A stretch of DNA of 35,982 bases from NAT127 sp041655035 (lineage in GTDB: Bacteria > Pseudomonadota > Gammaproteobacteria > Pseudomonadales > Porticoccaceae), in assembly GCA_041655035.1 (NCBI GenBank), contig JBAZCN010000017.1, forward strand, positions 1 to 35,982, read 5' to 3'. Each line of letters opens with the position of its first letter. Within the stretch, counting starts at the first letter, position 1. This document shows, piece by piece, positions 1 to 8,558 of the stretch. Below the pieces are notes generated by a model. It had not been told where the DNA came from and did not search any database. It saw only the letters and a list, made by a program, of their open reading frames with translations. Made by a program: the position numbers and the translations under genes.

Positions 1-996
<996 letters not shown>

Positions 997-1052
997 TTTC
1001 AAATCCTTCCTTTCTGTAATGACTCAGGAAATTGTTGTGGGATGGACTGCGA

Positions 1053-1346
1053 TCAACCTTCGATCACACCGTAGATGTCGCTTTCGCTCATGATGATGAG
1101 CTCTTCGCCGTCTTCCTTGATGGTGTTGCTGTCGGCGTAGCGGCCAAATACCACTGTGTCACCCACTTTCACCGCCAGGGCGCGCACTTCACCGTTATCC
1201 AGCACCTTGCCGGTACCCACGGCGACCACTTCACCCTGGTTGGGCTTTTCCTTGGCTGCGCCCGGCAGCAGGATACCACCGGCGGTTTTTTCCTCTTCCT
1301 CTTTGCGACGGACTACGACGCGGTCATGCAAAGGACGAATTTTCAT
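1053..1346 (-). CDS. groS: GroES co-chaperonin (10 kDa)
   Basis: Heptameric lid of the GroEL chamber. It has 97 residues, the normal length. It begins MKIRPLHDRVVVRR and contains the mobile loop around residues 16-32 (EEEEKTAGGILLPG) that docks on GroEL, followed by the beta-barrel. The ATG at 1346 has a GGAG about 10 bases upstream. It is the first gene of the groS-groL operon, with a 5' leader of roughly 70 bases behind a recognisable sigma-32 promoter. Confidence 0.98.
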   Translation of the reverse strand: MKIRPLHDRVVVRRKEEEEKTAGGILLPGAAKEKPNQGEVVAVGTGKVLDNGEVRALAVKVGDTVVFGRYADSNTIKEDGEELIIMSESDIYGVIEG

Positions 1347-1422
1347 GTTCGACTTTCTCCACCATTTATCGGTTAATTAACGTTCGGCCACTGATTTCTT
1401 GAGAGGCGCGAAGCAGACCTCT

Positions 1423-1451
1423 ATGTGGGGTCAGCCGTGGCGCTTTTCAAG
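1423..1451 (-). promoter_or_regulatory. Heat-shock (sigma-32) promoter of groS-groL
   Basis: Read on the minus strand, CTTGAAA (1451-1445) is followed after 14 bases by CCCCACAT (1430-1423). The sigma-32 consensus is CTTGAAA, 11-16 bases, then CCCCATNT. It lies about 75 bases upstream of the groS ATG. The -35 element is a perfect match and the -10 element differs mainly at one position. Confidence 0.8.
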
Positions 1452-1460
1452 GGGCCAACC

Positions 1461-1490
1461 AAAAAAAATCCCGCCGATTCTCCGGCAGAC
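1461..1490 (-). terminator. Rho-independent terminator downstream of fxsA
   Basis: On the minus strand a short GC stem (GCCG, loop gagaat, CGGC, with extra weaker outer pairs) is followed by GGGA and eight T residues (1468-1461). It lies about 40 bases after the fxsA stop and immediately before the groS promoter, so it would insulate the heat-shock operon from fxsA transcription. The stem is short; the T-run is strong. Confidence 0.6.
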
Positions 1491-1527
1491 GATAAGATGG
1501 GGGCATTGCTCCGTCTTTCAAGTGCTG

Positions 1528-1965
1528 TCAGTCGCCATCATCGTCCTTGCGCCAGTATTCGCCTTCCAGGGTCCGCGGCCCCTCACCGGAACCCGGCGGA
1601 AAAGGCCGGCGACCGGCGGCCACCCGGGGGACTATCCTGGCCACCAGCCAGCGCCTCAGCGGCGCAACCAGGCCCAGCAACCCCAGCGTGTCGGTGGCAA
1701 ATCCCGGCAACAGCAGCAGAACACCGCTCATCGCCAGCACCATGCCCTCGATCATTTCCTCCGCGGGAACCTCGCCCATCTCCAGGCGCTGCCGCCCGCG
1801 CAGCAATGTATCCAGCCCCTGGCGGCGCAGCAGCCACACCCCCGCCACCGCGGTCAGCACCACCAGCGCCAACGTTGGCAGCGCCCCGATGATGGAGCCG
1901 ACCCAGATCAATAACCACAACTCCGCCAACGGCAGAATCACGAACAATAACAATAGGATGCGCAT
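1528..1965 (-). CDS. fxsA: FxsA family membrane protein
   Basis: Small inner-membrane protein of the FxsA family (E. coli FxsA, when overproduced, relieves F-plasmid exclusion of phage T7). Its 145 residues begin MRILLLLFVILPLAELWLL. Hydrophobic segments are visible at about residues 2-24, 27-46 and 75-100, with a charged segment between (RRQGLDTLLRGRQRLEMGE) and a charged C-terminal tail. The family's conserved PxxE near the N-terminus (ILPLAELW) and the later LLLPGFATD stretch are present. fxsA commonly lies next to groES-groEL in proteobacteria, as here. Its cellular role in the absence of phage is not established. Confidence 0.9.
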   Translation of the reverse strand: MRILLLLFVILPLAELWLLIWVGSIIGALPTLALVVLTAVAGVWLLRRQGLDTLLRGRQRLEMGEVPAEEMIEGMVLAMSGVLLLLPGFATDTLGLLGLVAPLRRWLVARIVPRVAAGRRPFPPGSGEGPRTLEGEYWRKDDDGD

Positions 1966-1974
1966 AGTGCCTCA

Positions 1975-3339
1975 TTATGGCCGGGCGTCGGATGCCAACC
2001 CGGAATTTGCTGTTTCGCCAGTGCTGTACCGCCACAGCCACCAGGCGAGGAGGATCGCCGGAATCCCCATCAGCGCCGTGTACAGGAAGAAGTGGGCGTA
2101 GCCGGAGGCATCGACGACGAGGCCGGAAAATCCACTGAGGAATTTGCCCGGCAGGGTCATCAACGAGCTGAACAGAGCGTACTGGGTGGCCGTATAGGCC
2201 CTGTTGGTCATGCTCGACAGATAGGCGATAAAGACCGCATTGGAAAATCCGCCCCCCAGATTGTCGGCGCTGATGGTCACGATCAACCAGTTGAGATCGG
2301 CCCCGACGGCAGCCAATTGAACAAACAGCAGATTGGTGACCGCCACCATCACCGCCCCCGCCAGCAGCGGCCGGTGGATGCCATAGCGCACCACCAGGAT
2401 GCCGCCGGCAAAAGAGCCGGCGATGGTCATGAAAAAACCGAATACCTTGCCGACACTGGCGATCTCGGACTTGCTGAACCCCAGGTCCAGATAGAACGGG
2501 TTGGCCATGATCCCCATCGCGATATCGCTCAACCGGTAGATGGCGATAAATACCAGAATGACCACCGCCATCACCCGGTTGCGGGCAAAAAACTCCACGA
2601 AGGGCGAGACCACCGCACCCAGCAGCCACGCCTGCAATCGCACCAGCGGACCAGGACCGGCAACCGCCAGCCGTCCGGCCAGACGATGCTCCAGCACGGC
2701 GGTATCGGCGGTCACCGCATGCGCCGGCTCCGCCACCACCAATACCGTCGCGACCCCCACCAGCATCAACACCGCCATGGTGAGGTAGGCCGCTTCCCAG
2801 CCCAGCCAGTCGGCGATGTACAATGATCCGGCGCCGGCCACCAGCATCGCCAGGCGATAACCGAAGACGTAAGTGGACGCCATCGCCCCCTGGTACTCAT
2901 CGATCGCCGCCTCGATCCGGAAGGCATCGATGGCGACATCCTGGGTCGAGGCGGCGAAGGCCACCGCCACCGCGGCGATGGCGAGGGCGGCCAGGGATTC
3001 CCGGGGATCACTGCCCATCATGGCCACCAGCCCCGCCACCACACCGAGTTGGCCAAGGAGTATCCAGCTGCGCCGCTGCCCGAGCAGGCGGGTAAGGAGG
3101 GGGATGCGCAGCCGATCGATCACTGGCGCCCACAACACCTTGATGGAATAGGTGATGCCCACCCAGCCAAAAAAGCCGATGGCGGTGCGACTCACTCCTT
3201 CATCGGTCAGCCACGCCGACAGGGTCGAGAATACCAGCAGCAACGGCAGCCCGGCGGAAAAACCGAGGAACAGCATGGCCAGCACCGGCGGGTAGCCATA
3301 GACAGCAAAAGCCTGCCGCCAACTGCGATTATCGGTCAT
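1975..3339 (-). CDS. ampG: AmpG-type muropeptide permease (MFS)
   Basis: Inner-membrane major-facilitator transporter that imports GlcNAc-anhydroMurNAc peptides released from the wall, the first step of peptidoglycan recycling. Its 454 residues carry about 12 or more hydrophobic segments. The N-terminus (FLGFSAGLPLLLVFSTLSAWL), the WAPVIDRLRIP loop near residue 75, and the DVAIDAFRIE segment near residue 135 are characteristic of AmpG. It lies in the same orientation 13 bases downstream of ampE and close to ampD, so transport, amidase and membrane partner are grouped. The short C-terminal tail lacks the extra helices of some long AmpG proteins. Confidence 0.9.
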   Translation of the reverse strand: MTDNRSWRQAFAVYGYPPVLAMLFLGFSAGLPLLLVFSTLSAWLTDEGVSRTAIGFFGWVGITYSIKVLWAPVIDRLRIPLLTRLLGQRRSWILLGQLGVVAGLVAMMGSDPRESLAALAIAAVAVAFAASTQDVAIDAFRIEAAIDEYQGAMASTYVFGYRLAMLVAGAGSLYIADWLGWEAAYLTMAVLMLVGVATVLVVAEPAHAVTADTAVLEHRLAGRLAVAGPGPLVRLQAWLLGAVVSPFVEFFARNRVMAVVILVFIAIYRLSDIAMGIMANPFYLDLGFSKSEIASVGKVFGFFMTIAGSFAGGILVVRYGIHRPLLAGAVMVAVTNLLFVQLAAVGADLNWLIVTISADNLGGGFSNAVFIAYLSSMTNRAYTATQYALFSSLMTLPGKFLSGFSGLVVDASGYAHFFLYTALMGIPAILLAWWLWRYSTGETANSGLASDARP

Positions 3340-3352
3340 CGATCAGGATCCA

Positions 3353-4195
3353 TCAGGCGACAAGAATGAACAACGCGATCATGCCCAGCGACAGGATCAG
3401 AGCGCGGTAAAAAAGTGCCGCCAGGGCGTCCATCTCCACCGCACCTTGTTGTATCGAAGGCGCCGGGTTCGTCCCCAGAGCGGCCCGCACAAGGCGGGCC
3501 AGCACCTGTGCCGAAGGAGCGGCGGTATCGAACAGCGCCGCCCGCCACTCACGGATGGTCGAGGCAAAATCCCCCACCAGGGCGAAGGCCAGCCCCAGCA
3601 GGCGCAGCGGGAGCCATTCCAGCAGCCACAATAGTCGCAGGGCGCCGCGCTCAGCGCCCTGAGGGGTTGCGGCGGCGAGATGGCACAAACGGTACAGCAG
3701 CGCACCCGGCGCGCCCAGCAAGGTGAACCAGAACAGCGTCGGGAAGTAGCGTTCGAAGTGCTTATAGCTCACACCCTCGACCACCTGAGCGCGGAGCTCC
3801 GGCCAGTTTTCCGCAGCGCCGCCGGGATCACTTGCATTGAGGCGGGCGGCCTCGTGCCAGGCGGCCTGGACATCGTCCCGCGCCAGGTCATCGCGATAGT
3901 GGCGAACCTCCGTCGCCGGATCGCCGCGGCCAAAGGCAAAAAACAGCACTGCCAGGTTGATGGCGATCCCGAGCAGGCCGAACAGCCAGCCGCCCAACCA
4001 GTCCAGCAGCAGGGCGAGGCCCAGCACCGGCACCAGCAGCAACACCGCCAGCCCGATACCTGGAGCGGCCTCCACCAGACCCTTGCCCGCCAGCCACCGC
4101 GACCAGCCAGCGAACCAGTCGTCCCGCTGCAGCGCCGCCGGCACACCGCGCCACTCGGCCACCGCCACGGCAAACACCAACACCAGAAAGGTCAC
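3353..4195 (-). CDS. ampE: AmpE family inner-membrane protein
   Basis: A 280-residue polytopic membrane protein of the AmpE/CobD-like family, historically named a regulatory signalling modulator of beta-lactamase induction; its biochemical activity is unproven. Hydrophobic segments are visible at about residues 48-90 (two spans), 150-175, 190-210 and 262-280. The WRGVPAALQRDDWFAGW segment near the N-terminus and the YFPTLFWFTLLGAPGALLYRL segment near residue 150 fit the family. The ATG overlaps the ampD stop by four bases, so the two are translationally coupled, as in E. coli ampDE. ampG follows closely, suggesting one transcript. Confidence 0.88.
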   Translation of the reverse strand: MTFLVLVFAVAVAEWRGVPAALQRDDWFAGWSRWLAGKGLVEAAPGIGLAVLLLVPVLGLALLLDWLGGWLFGLLGIAINLAVLFFAFGRGDPATEVRHYRDDLARDDVQAAWHEAARLNASDPGGAAENWPELRAQVVEGVSYKHFERYFPTLFWFTLLGAPGALLYRLCHLAAATPQGAERGALRLLWLLEWLPLRLLGLAFALVGDFASTIREWRAALFDTAAPSAQVLARLVRAALGTNPAPSIQQGAVEMDALAALFYRALILSLGMIALFILVA

Positions 4196-4779
4196 GTCAC
4201 ACTCCCCCGTTGTTCCACCAAGGCCCTGAATCGCGGCCAGTCGAAAGACTCACCCGGATCCGTCTTGCGCCCGGGGGCAATGTCACTGTGGCCCCGGATC
4301 CGCGCCGGGGTAATGGCCGGGTAGGCGCGCATCAGCGCCACGGCCACCGCCGCCAGCACGGCGTACTGCCTGTCGGTGTAAGGCTGGGTATCGGTGCCTT
4401 CCAGCTCGATCCCGATGGAAAAGTCGTTACAGCGTTCGCGCCCCTCGAAGCAGGATACCCCCGCGTGCCAGGCACGATCAAGGAAGGATACAAACTGGGT
4501 CATCACGCCTCTTCTGTCGATCAGCAGATGAGCGGATACCCGCAGGTCGGCGATCTGCTCGAAGTAGGGATCGCCGCGGCGATCGAGGCAATTGGTGAAA
4601 AACGCCCGGATCTCGCCGCCGCCGAACACGCCGGGCGGCAGGCTGATATTGTGAATCACCAGCAGGCTCGGCACCTCGCCGCCGGGGCGCAGGTCGGCAT
4701 TTGGCGACGGCTCCCGGTCGGCCGCCACCAGCCAGCCTCCGCGGATCGCCATCGCGCCGTCAGCGGCGCCGCTAGGCAT
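4192..4779 (-). CDS. ampD: 1,6-anhydro-MurNAc-L-alanine amidase AmpD
   Basis: Cytoplasmic zinc amidase (Amidase_2 family) that cleaves the peptide from anhydroMurNAc during wall recycling and so lowers the inducer of AmpC-type beta-lactamases. It has 195 residues, close to the usual 185. The zinc ligands are visible as His43 (LVIHNISLPPG), His164 (RGHSDIAPGRKTDPG) and Asp174, numbered from the ATG at 4779. An alternative ATG at 4752 (MAIRGGWLV) would match the E. coli length better; neither start has a strong ribosome binding site. It is divergent from nadC and upstream of ampE, the enterobacterial arrangement. No ampC or ampR is in this window. Confidence 0.95.
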   Translation of the reverse strand: MPSGAADGAMAIRGGWLVAADREPSPNADLRPGGEVPSLLVIHNISLPPGVFGGGEIRAFFTNCLDRRGDPYFEQIADLRVSAHLLIDRRGVMTQFVSFLDRAWHAGVSCFEGRERCNDFSIGIELEGTDTQPYTDRQYAVLAAVAVALMRAYPAITPARIRGHSDIAPGRKTDPGESFDWPRFRALVEQRGSVT

Positions 4780-4913
4780 GGCCGGCCCATTGAGCGGCCG
4801 GTGCCCGGTCGAATGACGGCTCTCTACACAGCATTATCGGTATCCAGATTGTCGGCTGCCGGGACAGGCCGCCCGCGGCAACAACACCTGGCGGGCAGCA
4901 ATGAATGGCACCG

Positions 4914-4942
4914 ATTGTTTTCAATAACCCCCCCACTGTCAA
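4914..4942 (-). promoter_or_regulatory. Candidate sigma-70 promoter for ampD-ampE-ampG
   Basis: On the minus strand, a perfect TTGACA (4942-4937) is followed after 17 bases by AACAAT (4919-4914), four of six matches to TATAAT. It lies about 135 bases upstream of ampD. The spacing is ideal, but the leader is long, so this is tentative. Confidence 0.4.
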
Positions 4943-5033
4943 TCGATGTCGGTGGGCGGGCGCTCTCGGGGCTGGCGACGTTTCGCTATACGGTATTGAT
5001 AAACATAGGAACCTTTTCCTGGCTGTGGTTGCT

Positions 5034-5065
5034 GCGGTGCGCTTCGTTCCTCGGCGTACCCTACG
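5034..5065 (+). repeat. REP-like palindromic repeat, copy 1
   Basis: A 32-base unit matching the copy at 23506-23537 at 29 of 32 positions. The core is a hairpin, GGTGCGC paired with GCGTACC around a loop of about 9-10 bases; the T in the right arm gives a G-U wobble rather than breaking the stem. The match extends upstream through a GCTGTGGTT segment shared with the copy near 23494. Confidence 0.75.
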
Positions 5066-5160
5066 GGAGAACCCAGGGTGAGGCGTCGCGGGAAGCGCGC
5101 CCCTCACCGCGCGATTGCCCTTGGGCCCCCCGCCCCGTTGCGGCGCCGCCTCCACAGCAT

Positions 5161-5169
5161 TGCTATAAT
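5161..5169 (+). promoter_or_regulatory. Extended -10 promoter of nadC
   Basis: TGCTATAAT (5161-5169) is a perfect TATAAT with an upstream TGn extended -10 element. It is 36 bases before the nadC ATG. No good -35 hexamer stands at the usual spacing, which extended -10 promoters can tolerate. Confidence 0.7.
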
Positions 5170-5205
5170 CCCCGACCCCGAACCAGCCAACCGCGGACCA
5201 AGCCC

Positions 5206-6045
5206 ATGAATCAAGCACTTCTGGCCGACATTGCCGAACGCGTTGCCCTATCCCTCGCCGAGGATATCGGCAGTGGCGACATCACCGCACTGTTGATACC
5301 CGAGCACAGCGCGGCGCAGGCTGCCATCATCACCCGCGAAGACGCGGTGCTCTGCGGCAGGCCCTGGGTCGATGAAGTGTTCCGCCAGCTCGATGGCGAG
5401 GTCACCGTCGAATGGCTGGCGGAAGAAGGCGCCGCCATCGCCCCCAATCAGGTCATCTGCCAGCTGCGGGGCAACGCCCGCACCCTGCTTACCGGCGAGC
5501 GCACCGCCATCAACTTCCTCCAGACGCTGTCCGGCACCGCCACCATTGCCCGCCACTATGCCGCCAAGGTCGCCGGCACCGGCGTCCGCATTCTCGATAC
5601 CCGCAAGACCATACCGGGCTTGCGCCTGGCGCAAAAATACGCCGTCACCGTGGGCGGCTGCCACAACCATCGCATCGGCCTGTACGACGCCTTTCTCATC
5701 AAGGAAAACCACATCGCCGCCTGTGGCGGCATTTCCGCCGCTGTCGCCCGGGCGCGGAATATCGCCCCCGGCAAGCCGGTGGAGGTGGAAGTGGAAACCC
5801 TGGGGGAATACCGCGAAGCCCTCGGCGCCGGGGCGGATATCATCATGCTCGACAATTTCAGCCTCGCCGATGTCGACACTGCCATCAAACTCAAGATCGA
5901 AGGCGTAAAGCTGGAGATTTCCGGCAATCTCGACGACGCCAACATTGCCGATGTGGCCCTCGAGGGTATCGACTACCTGTCTTCCGGCAGCCTCACCAAG
6001 CACTGCCGGGCGATCGACTTTTCCATGCGCCTCAACACCCTCTAG
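5206..6045 (+). CDS. nadC: Nicotinate-nucleotide pyrophosphorylase (quinolinate phosphoribosyltransferase)
   Basis: Converts quinolinate and PRPP to nicotinate mononucleotide, the third step of de novo NAD synthesis. It has 279 residues, typical length. Family landmarks are EDIGSGDIT near residue 20, the GERTAINFLQTLSGTAT segment, DTRKTIPGLRLAQKYAV with substrate-binding Arg and Lys, GGCHNHRIGLYDAFLIKENHI, the EVEVETL strand and MLDNF. The ATG at 5206 is chosen because this N-terminus matches the family and follows the extended -10 promoter closely; the longer open frame upstream is not NadC-like. It diverges from ampD, as in E. coli. REP-like repeats in opposite orientation stand on both sides of the gene. 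Confidence 0.97.
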   Translation: MNQALLADIAERVALSLAEDIGSGDITALLIPEHSAAQAAIITREDAVLCGRPWVDEVFRQLDGEVTVEWLAEEGAAIAPNQVICQLRGNARTLLTGERTAINFLQTLSGTATIARHYAAKVAGTGVRILDTRKTIPGLRLAQKYAVTVGGCHNHRIGLYDAFLIKENHIAACGGISAAVARARNIAPGKPVEVEVETLGEYREALGAGADIIMLDNFSLADVDTAIKLKIEGVKLEISGNLDDANIADVALEGIDYLSSGSLTKHCRAIDFSMRLNTL

Positions 6046-6099
6046 GCTCCGATTCAGTCAGGGTCTGTGCCGCGAGCGACCAACCACCGCTCGTGAGAG

Positions 6100-6131
6100 C
6101 ATGAGGTGTGCTGAGGAACGGAGCGCACCGC
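6100..6131 (-). repeat. REP-like palindromic repeat, copy 2
   Basis: Inverted relative to copy 1, it matches the reverse complement of the 23506-23537 unit at 28 of 32 positions, and the match continues into the following AGGAACC. The core hairpin pairs GGTGTGCT with AGCGCACC through a G-U wobble. It lies between the convergent ends of nadC and hisC and may act as an mRNA 3' end structure for both. Confidence 0.7.
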
Positions 6132-6166
6132 AGGAACCGGTCGTCAGCCGGCGGGCCGGCGCCTCC

Positions 6167-7228
6167 TCATGCCAGGATGTCATCCAGCGCGGACAGCAGG
6201 CGCTGCTGCTGCTCCGCGGTGCCGACGGTGATGCGCAGGAAGGGGTGGATCCGCTCCTTGTTGAAATGGCGCACCACCACGCCCCGATCGCGAAGCCGCG
6301 CGGCGAGCTCTGCCCCGCCGAAATCCGGATGGCGGGTGAACAGGAAATTGGCGCTGGAGGGCAGCGAAGCGAACCCCCTCGCCGTCAATGCCTGCCGCAA
6401 CTGCTCGCGGTTATCGATCACCAGGCTGCGCATCTGCTGGAAGTAAGCATCGTCTTCGAAGGATGCCACCGCCCCGGCAATCGCCAGCTGGTCGAGCGGG
6501 TAGGAATTGAAGCTGTTCTTGACTCGCTCCAGCCCCTCGATCAGCACCGGGTGGCCGATCGCGAAGCCGACGCGCAGCCCCGCCAGTGAGCGGGACTTCG
6601 ACAAGGTTTGCACCACCAGCAGATTGGGATGGCGATCCACCAGGGCAATGGCCGACTCGGCGCCGAAATCCACATAGGCCTCATCCACCACCACCACCGA
6701 GTCACCGTTGGCGGCGACCAGGCTTTCGACAGCGCCGAGGGGCAGGGCGACACCGGTGGGCGCATTGGGATTGGGGAAGATGATGCCGCCGTTCTCTCCC
6801 CGGTAATCCGCCACCGCCAGGGTGAAATCTTCCGCCAGCGGCACGGCCCGGTAGCCGATCCGGTACAGACCACAGTACACCGGGTAGAAACTGTAGGTGA
6901 TGTCGGGGAAGAGGATGTCCCGCCGGCCAGAGAAAAACGCCTGGAAGACATGGGCCAGCACTTCATCCGAACCGTTGCCGACGAAGACCTGGGCGACGGC
7001 CACTCCGTGACAGGCGGCGATCGCGGCCTTGAGCCGGTCGGCATCCGGCGGCGGGTACAGTCGCAGATTGTCGCCGGTGGCGGCGCGGATGGCCTCGAGC
7101 ACCCTGGGCGATGGCCCGAATGGGTTCTCGTTGGTATTGAGTTTGACCAGGTTGGCGATATTCGGCTGCTCGCCCGGCACGTAGGGGTCGAGCTGCGCCA
7201 CCAGGTCGCTCCAGTATTTACTGGTCAT
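6167..7228 (-). CDS. hisC: Histidinol-phosphate aminotransferase
   Basis: PLP-dependent transaminase that converts imidazole acetol phosphate and glutamate to histidinol phosphate. It has 353 residues, typical for class I/II HisC. Visible landmarks are KLNTNENPFGPSP near residue 29, VGNGSDEV near 83-90, NPNAPTG near 153, DEAYVDF near 182, the Schiff-base Lys211 in TLSKSRSLAGLRVG, and an Arg-containing C-terminus. The ATG at 7228 has a strong GGGAGGG Shine-Dalgarno 6 bases upstream and overlaps the end of hisD by 11 bases. It is the last gene of ibaG-murA-hisG-hisD-hisC. Confidence 0.96.
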   Translation of the reverse strand: MTSKYWSDLVAQLDPYVPGEQPNIANLVKLNTNENPFGPSPRVLEAIRAATGDNLRLYPPPDADRLKAAIAACHGVAVAQVFVGNGSDEVLAHVFQAFFSGRRDILFPDITYSFYPVYCGLYRIGYRAVPLAEDFTLAVADYRGENGGIIFPNPNAPTGVALPLGAVESLVAANGDSVVVVDEAYVDFGAESAIALVDRHPNLLVVQTLSKSRSLAGLRVGFAIGHPVLIEGLERVKNSFNSYPLDQLAIAGAVASFEDDAYFQQMRSLVIDNREQLRQALTARGFASLPSSANFLFTRHPDFGGAELAARLRDRGVVVRHFNKERIHPFLRITVGTAEQQQRLLSALDDILA

Positions 7229-8537
7229 CGACGCCCTCCCCCGGAATCCGGTAACGGGCGGAGCGGGCATGGGCTTCCAGCGACTCTCCACGCGCCAGGG
7301 TATCGGCGATCCGGCCGAGGGTTGCGGCACCCTCCGGCGAACAATAAATGATGGAAGACCGCTTCTGGAAATCGTAGACCCCAAGTGGCGAGGAAAACCG
7401 CGCGGTGGCCGAGGTCGGCAGCACATGGTTCGGTCCGGCGCAATAGTCGCCGATGGCCTCGGCGGTGTGGCGACCCATGAAAATGGCACCGGCGTGGCGA
7501 ATCGCCAGCAGCAGCGCCTGCGGGTCGGCCACCGACAGCTCCAGGTGTTCGGGGGCGATCCGGTTGGCGAGCGACACCGCCTCGTCGAGGTCCCTGACCT
7601 TCACCAAGGCGCCGCGCCGCGCCAGCGATGTGGCGATGATTTCACTGCGCGCCATGGTGGGCAGCAGCCTGGCCATGCTCGCCGCCACCCGGTCGAGATA
7701 GTCGTCGTCGGGGCAGAGCAGAATCGATTGCGCATCCTCATCGTGCTCGGCCTGGGAAAACAGGTCCATGGCGATCCAGTCCGGATCGGTGCCGCCGTCG
7801 CAGATCACCAGGATCTCCGAGGGGCCGGCCACCATGTCGAGGCCCACCTGGCCGAACACCGCGCGCTTGGCGGTGGCGACATAGATATTGCCGGGACCGA
7901 CGATCTTGTCGACCCGAGGAATGGTTTCGGTGCCGTAGGCCAGCGCCGCCACCGCCTGGGCGCCACCGAGGGTGAACACCCGGTCGACGCCGGCGATGGC
8001 CGCCGCCGCCAGCACCAGGGGATTGAGCTCACCGCCGGGAGCGGGCACCACCATGACCACCTCCGGCACTCCAGCGACCTTGGCGGGCAGCGCGTTCATC
8101 AGCACCGACGAAGGGTAGCTGGCCTTGCCGCCGGGCACATAGATACCAACCCGGTCGAGCGCGGTGATCTGCTGGCCGAGGCGGGTGCCGTCCGCTTCGA
8201 CGTAATCCCAGGACGCCTGGCGCTGGTGTTCGTGGTAGTGGCGAATGCGACCGGCAGCAGCTTCGAGGGCGGCGCGGGCGTCGGGACCTATAGTGGAGAG
8301 CGCCCGGTCGAGCGCGGCGGCGGGGATTTCCAGTTCGGCGGCCGATGCCAGCTGGCGACGATCGAAGCGGTTGCTGTACTCCACCAGAGCACTGTCGCCG
8401 CGCCGGCGCACGTGGTCGATGATAGTGGCGACGGTGGCGGCGACCTCGGGATTGGACACCGCCTCCCAGGCCAGCAAGGCATCGAGGCGGCTATCGAAAT
8501 CCGCTTGCGCGGTGGAAAGGCGGGCAATGGCGACCAC
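7218..8537 (-). CDS. hisD: Histidinol dehydrogenase
   Basis: Zinc- and NAD-dependent enzyme that oxidises L-histidinol twice to histidine, the last step of the pathway. It has 439 residues, normal length. Landmarks are DRVGIYVPGGKASYPSSVLMNA (residues about 130-151), VDKIVGPGN near 210, the GPSEILV segment near 240, the AEHDEDAQS zinc-site segment near 265 and EHLEL near 330. The start is a GTG at 8537 with GAGGA about 11 bases upstream. It is followed by hisC with an 11-base overlap and preceded by hisG with 21 bases between. Confidence 0.97.
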   Translation of the reverse strand: MVAIARLSTAQADFDSRLDALLAWEAVSNPEVAATVATIIDHVRRRGDSALVEYSNRFDRRQLASAAELEIPAAALDRALSTIGPDARAALEAAAGRIRHYHEHQRQASWDYVEADGTRLGQQITALDRVGIYVPGGKASYPSSVLMNALPAKVAGVPEVVMVVPAPGGELNPLVLAAAAIAGVDRVFTLGGAQAVAALAYGTETIPRVDKIVGPGNIYVATAKRAVFGQVGLDMVAGPSEILVICDGGTDPDWIAMDLFSQAEHDEDAQSILLCPDDDYLDRVAASMARLLPTMARSEIIATSLARRGALVKVRDLDEAVSLANRIAPEHLELSVADPQALLLAIRHAGAIFMGRHTAEAIGDYCAGPNHVLPTSATARFSSPLGVYDFQKRSSIIYCSPEGAATLGRIADTLARGESLEAHARSARYRIPGEGVDDQ

Positions 8538-8558
8538 TGTGGTTCTATCCTCGATCGG

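Larger units (their letters stand above)
4780..5205. other. ampD-nadC divergent intergenic region
   Basis: This 426-base region between divergent genes has no convincing coding sequence. It holds a candidate ampD promoter (4914-4942), one copy of the REP-like repeat (5034-5065), a possible 7-bp hairpin (GGTGAGG at about 5078 paired with CCTCACC at about 5102), and the nadC promoter (extended -10 at 5161-5169). Confidence 0.6.
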
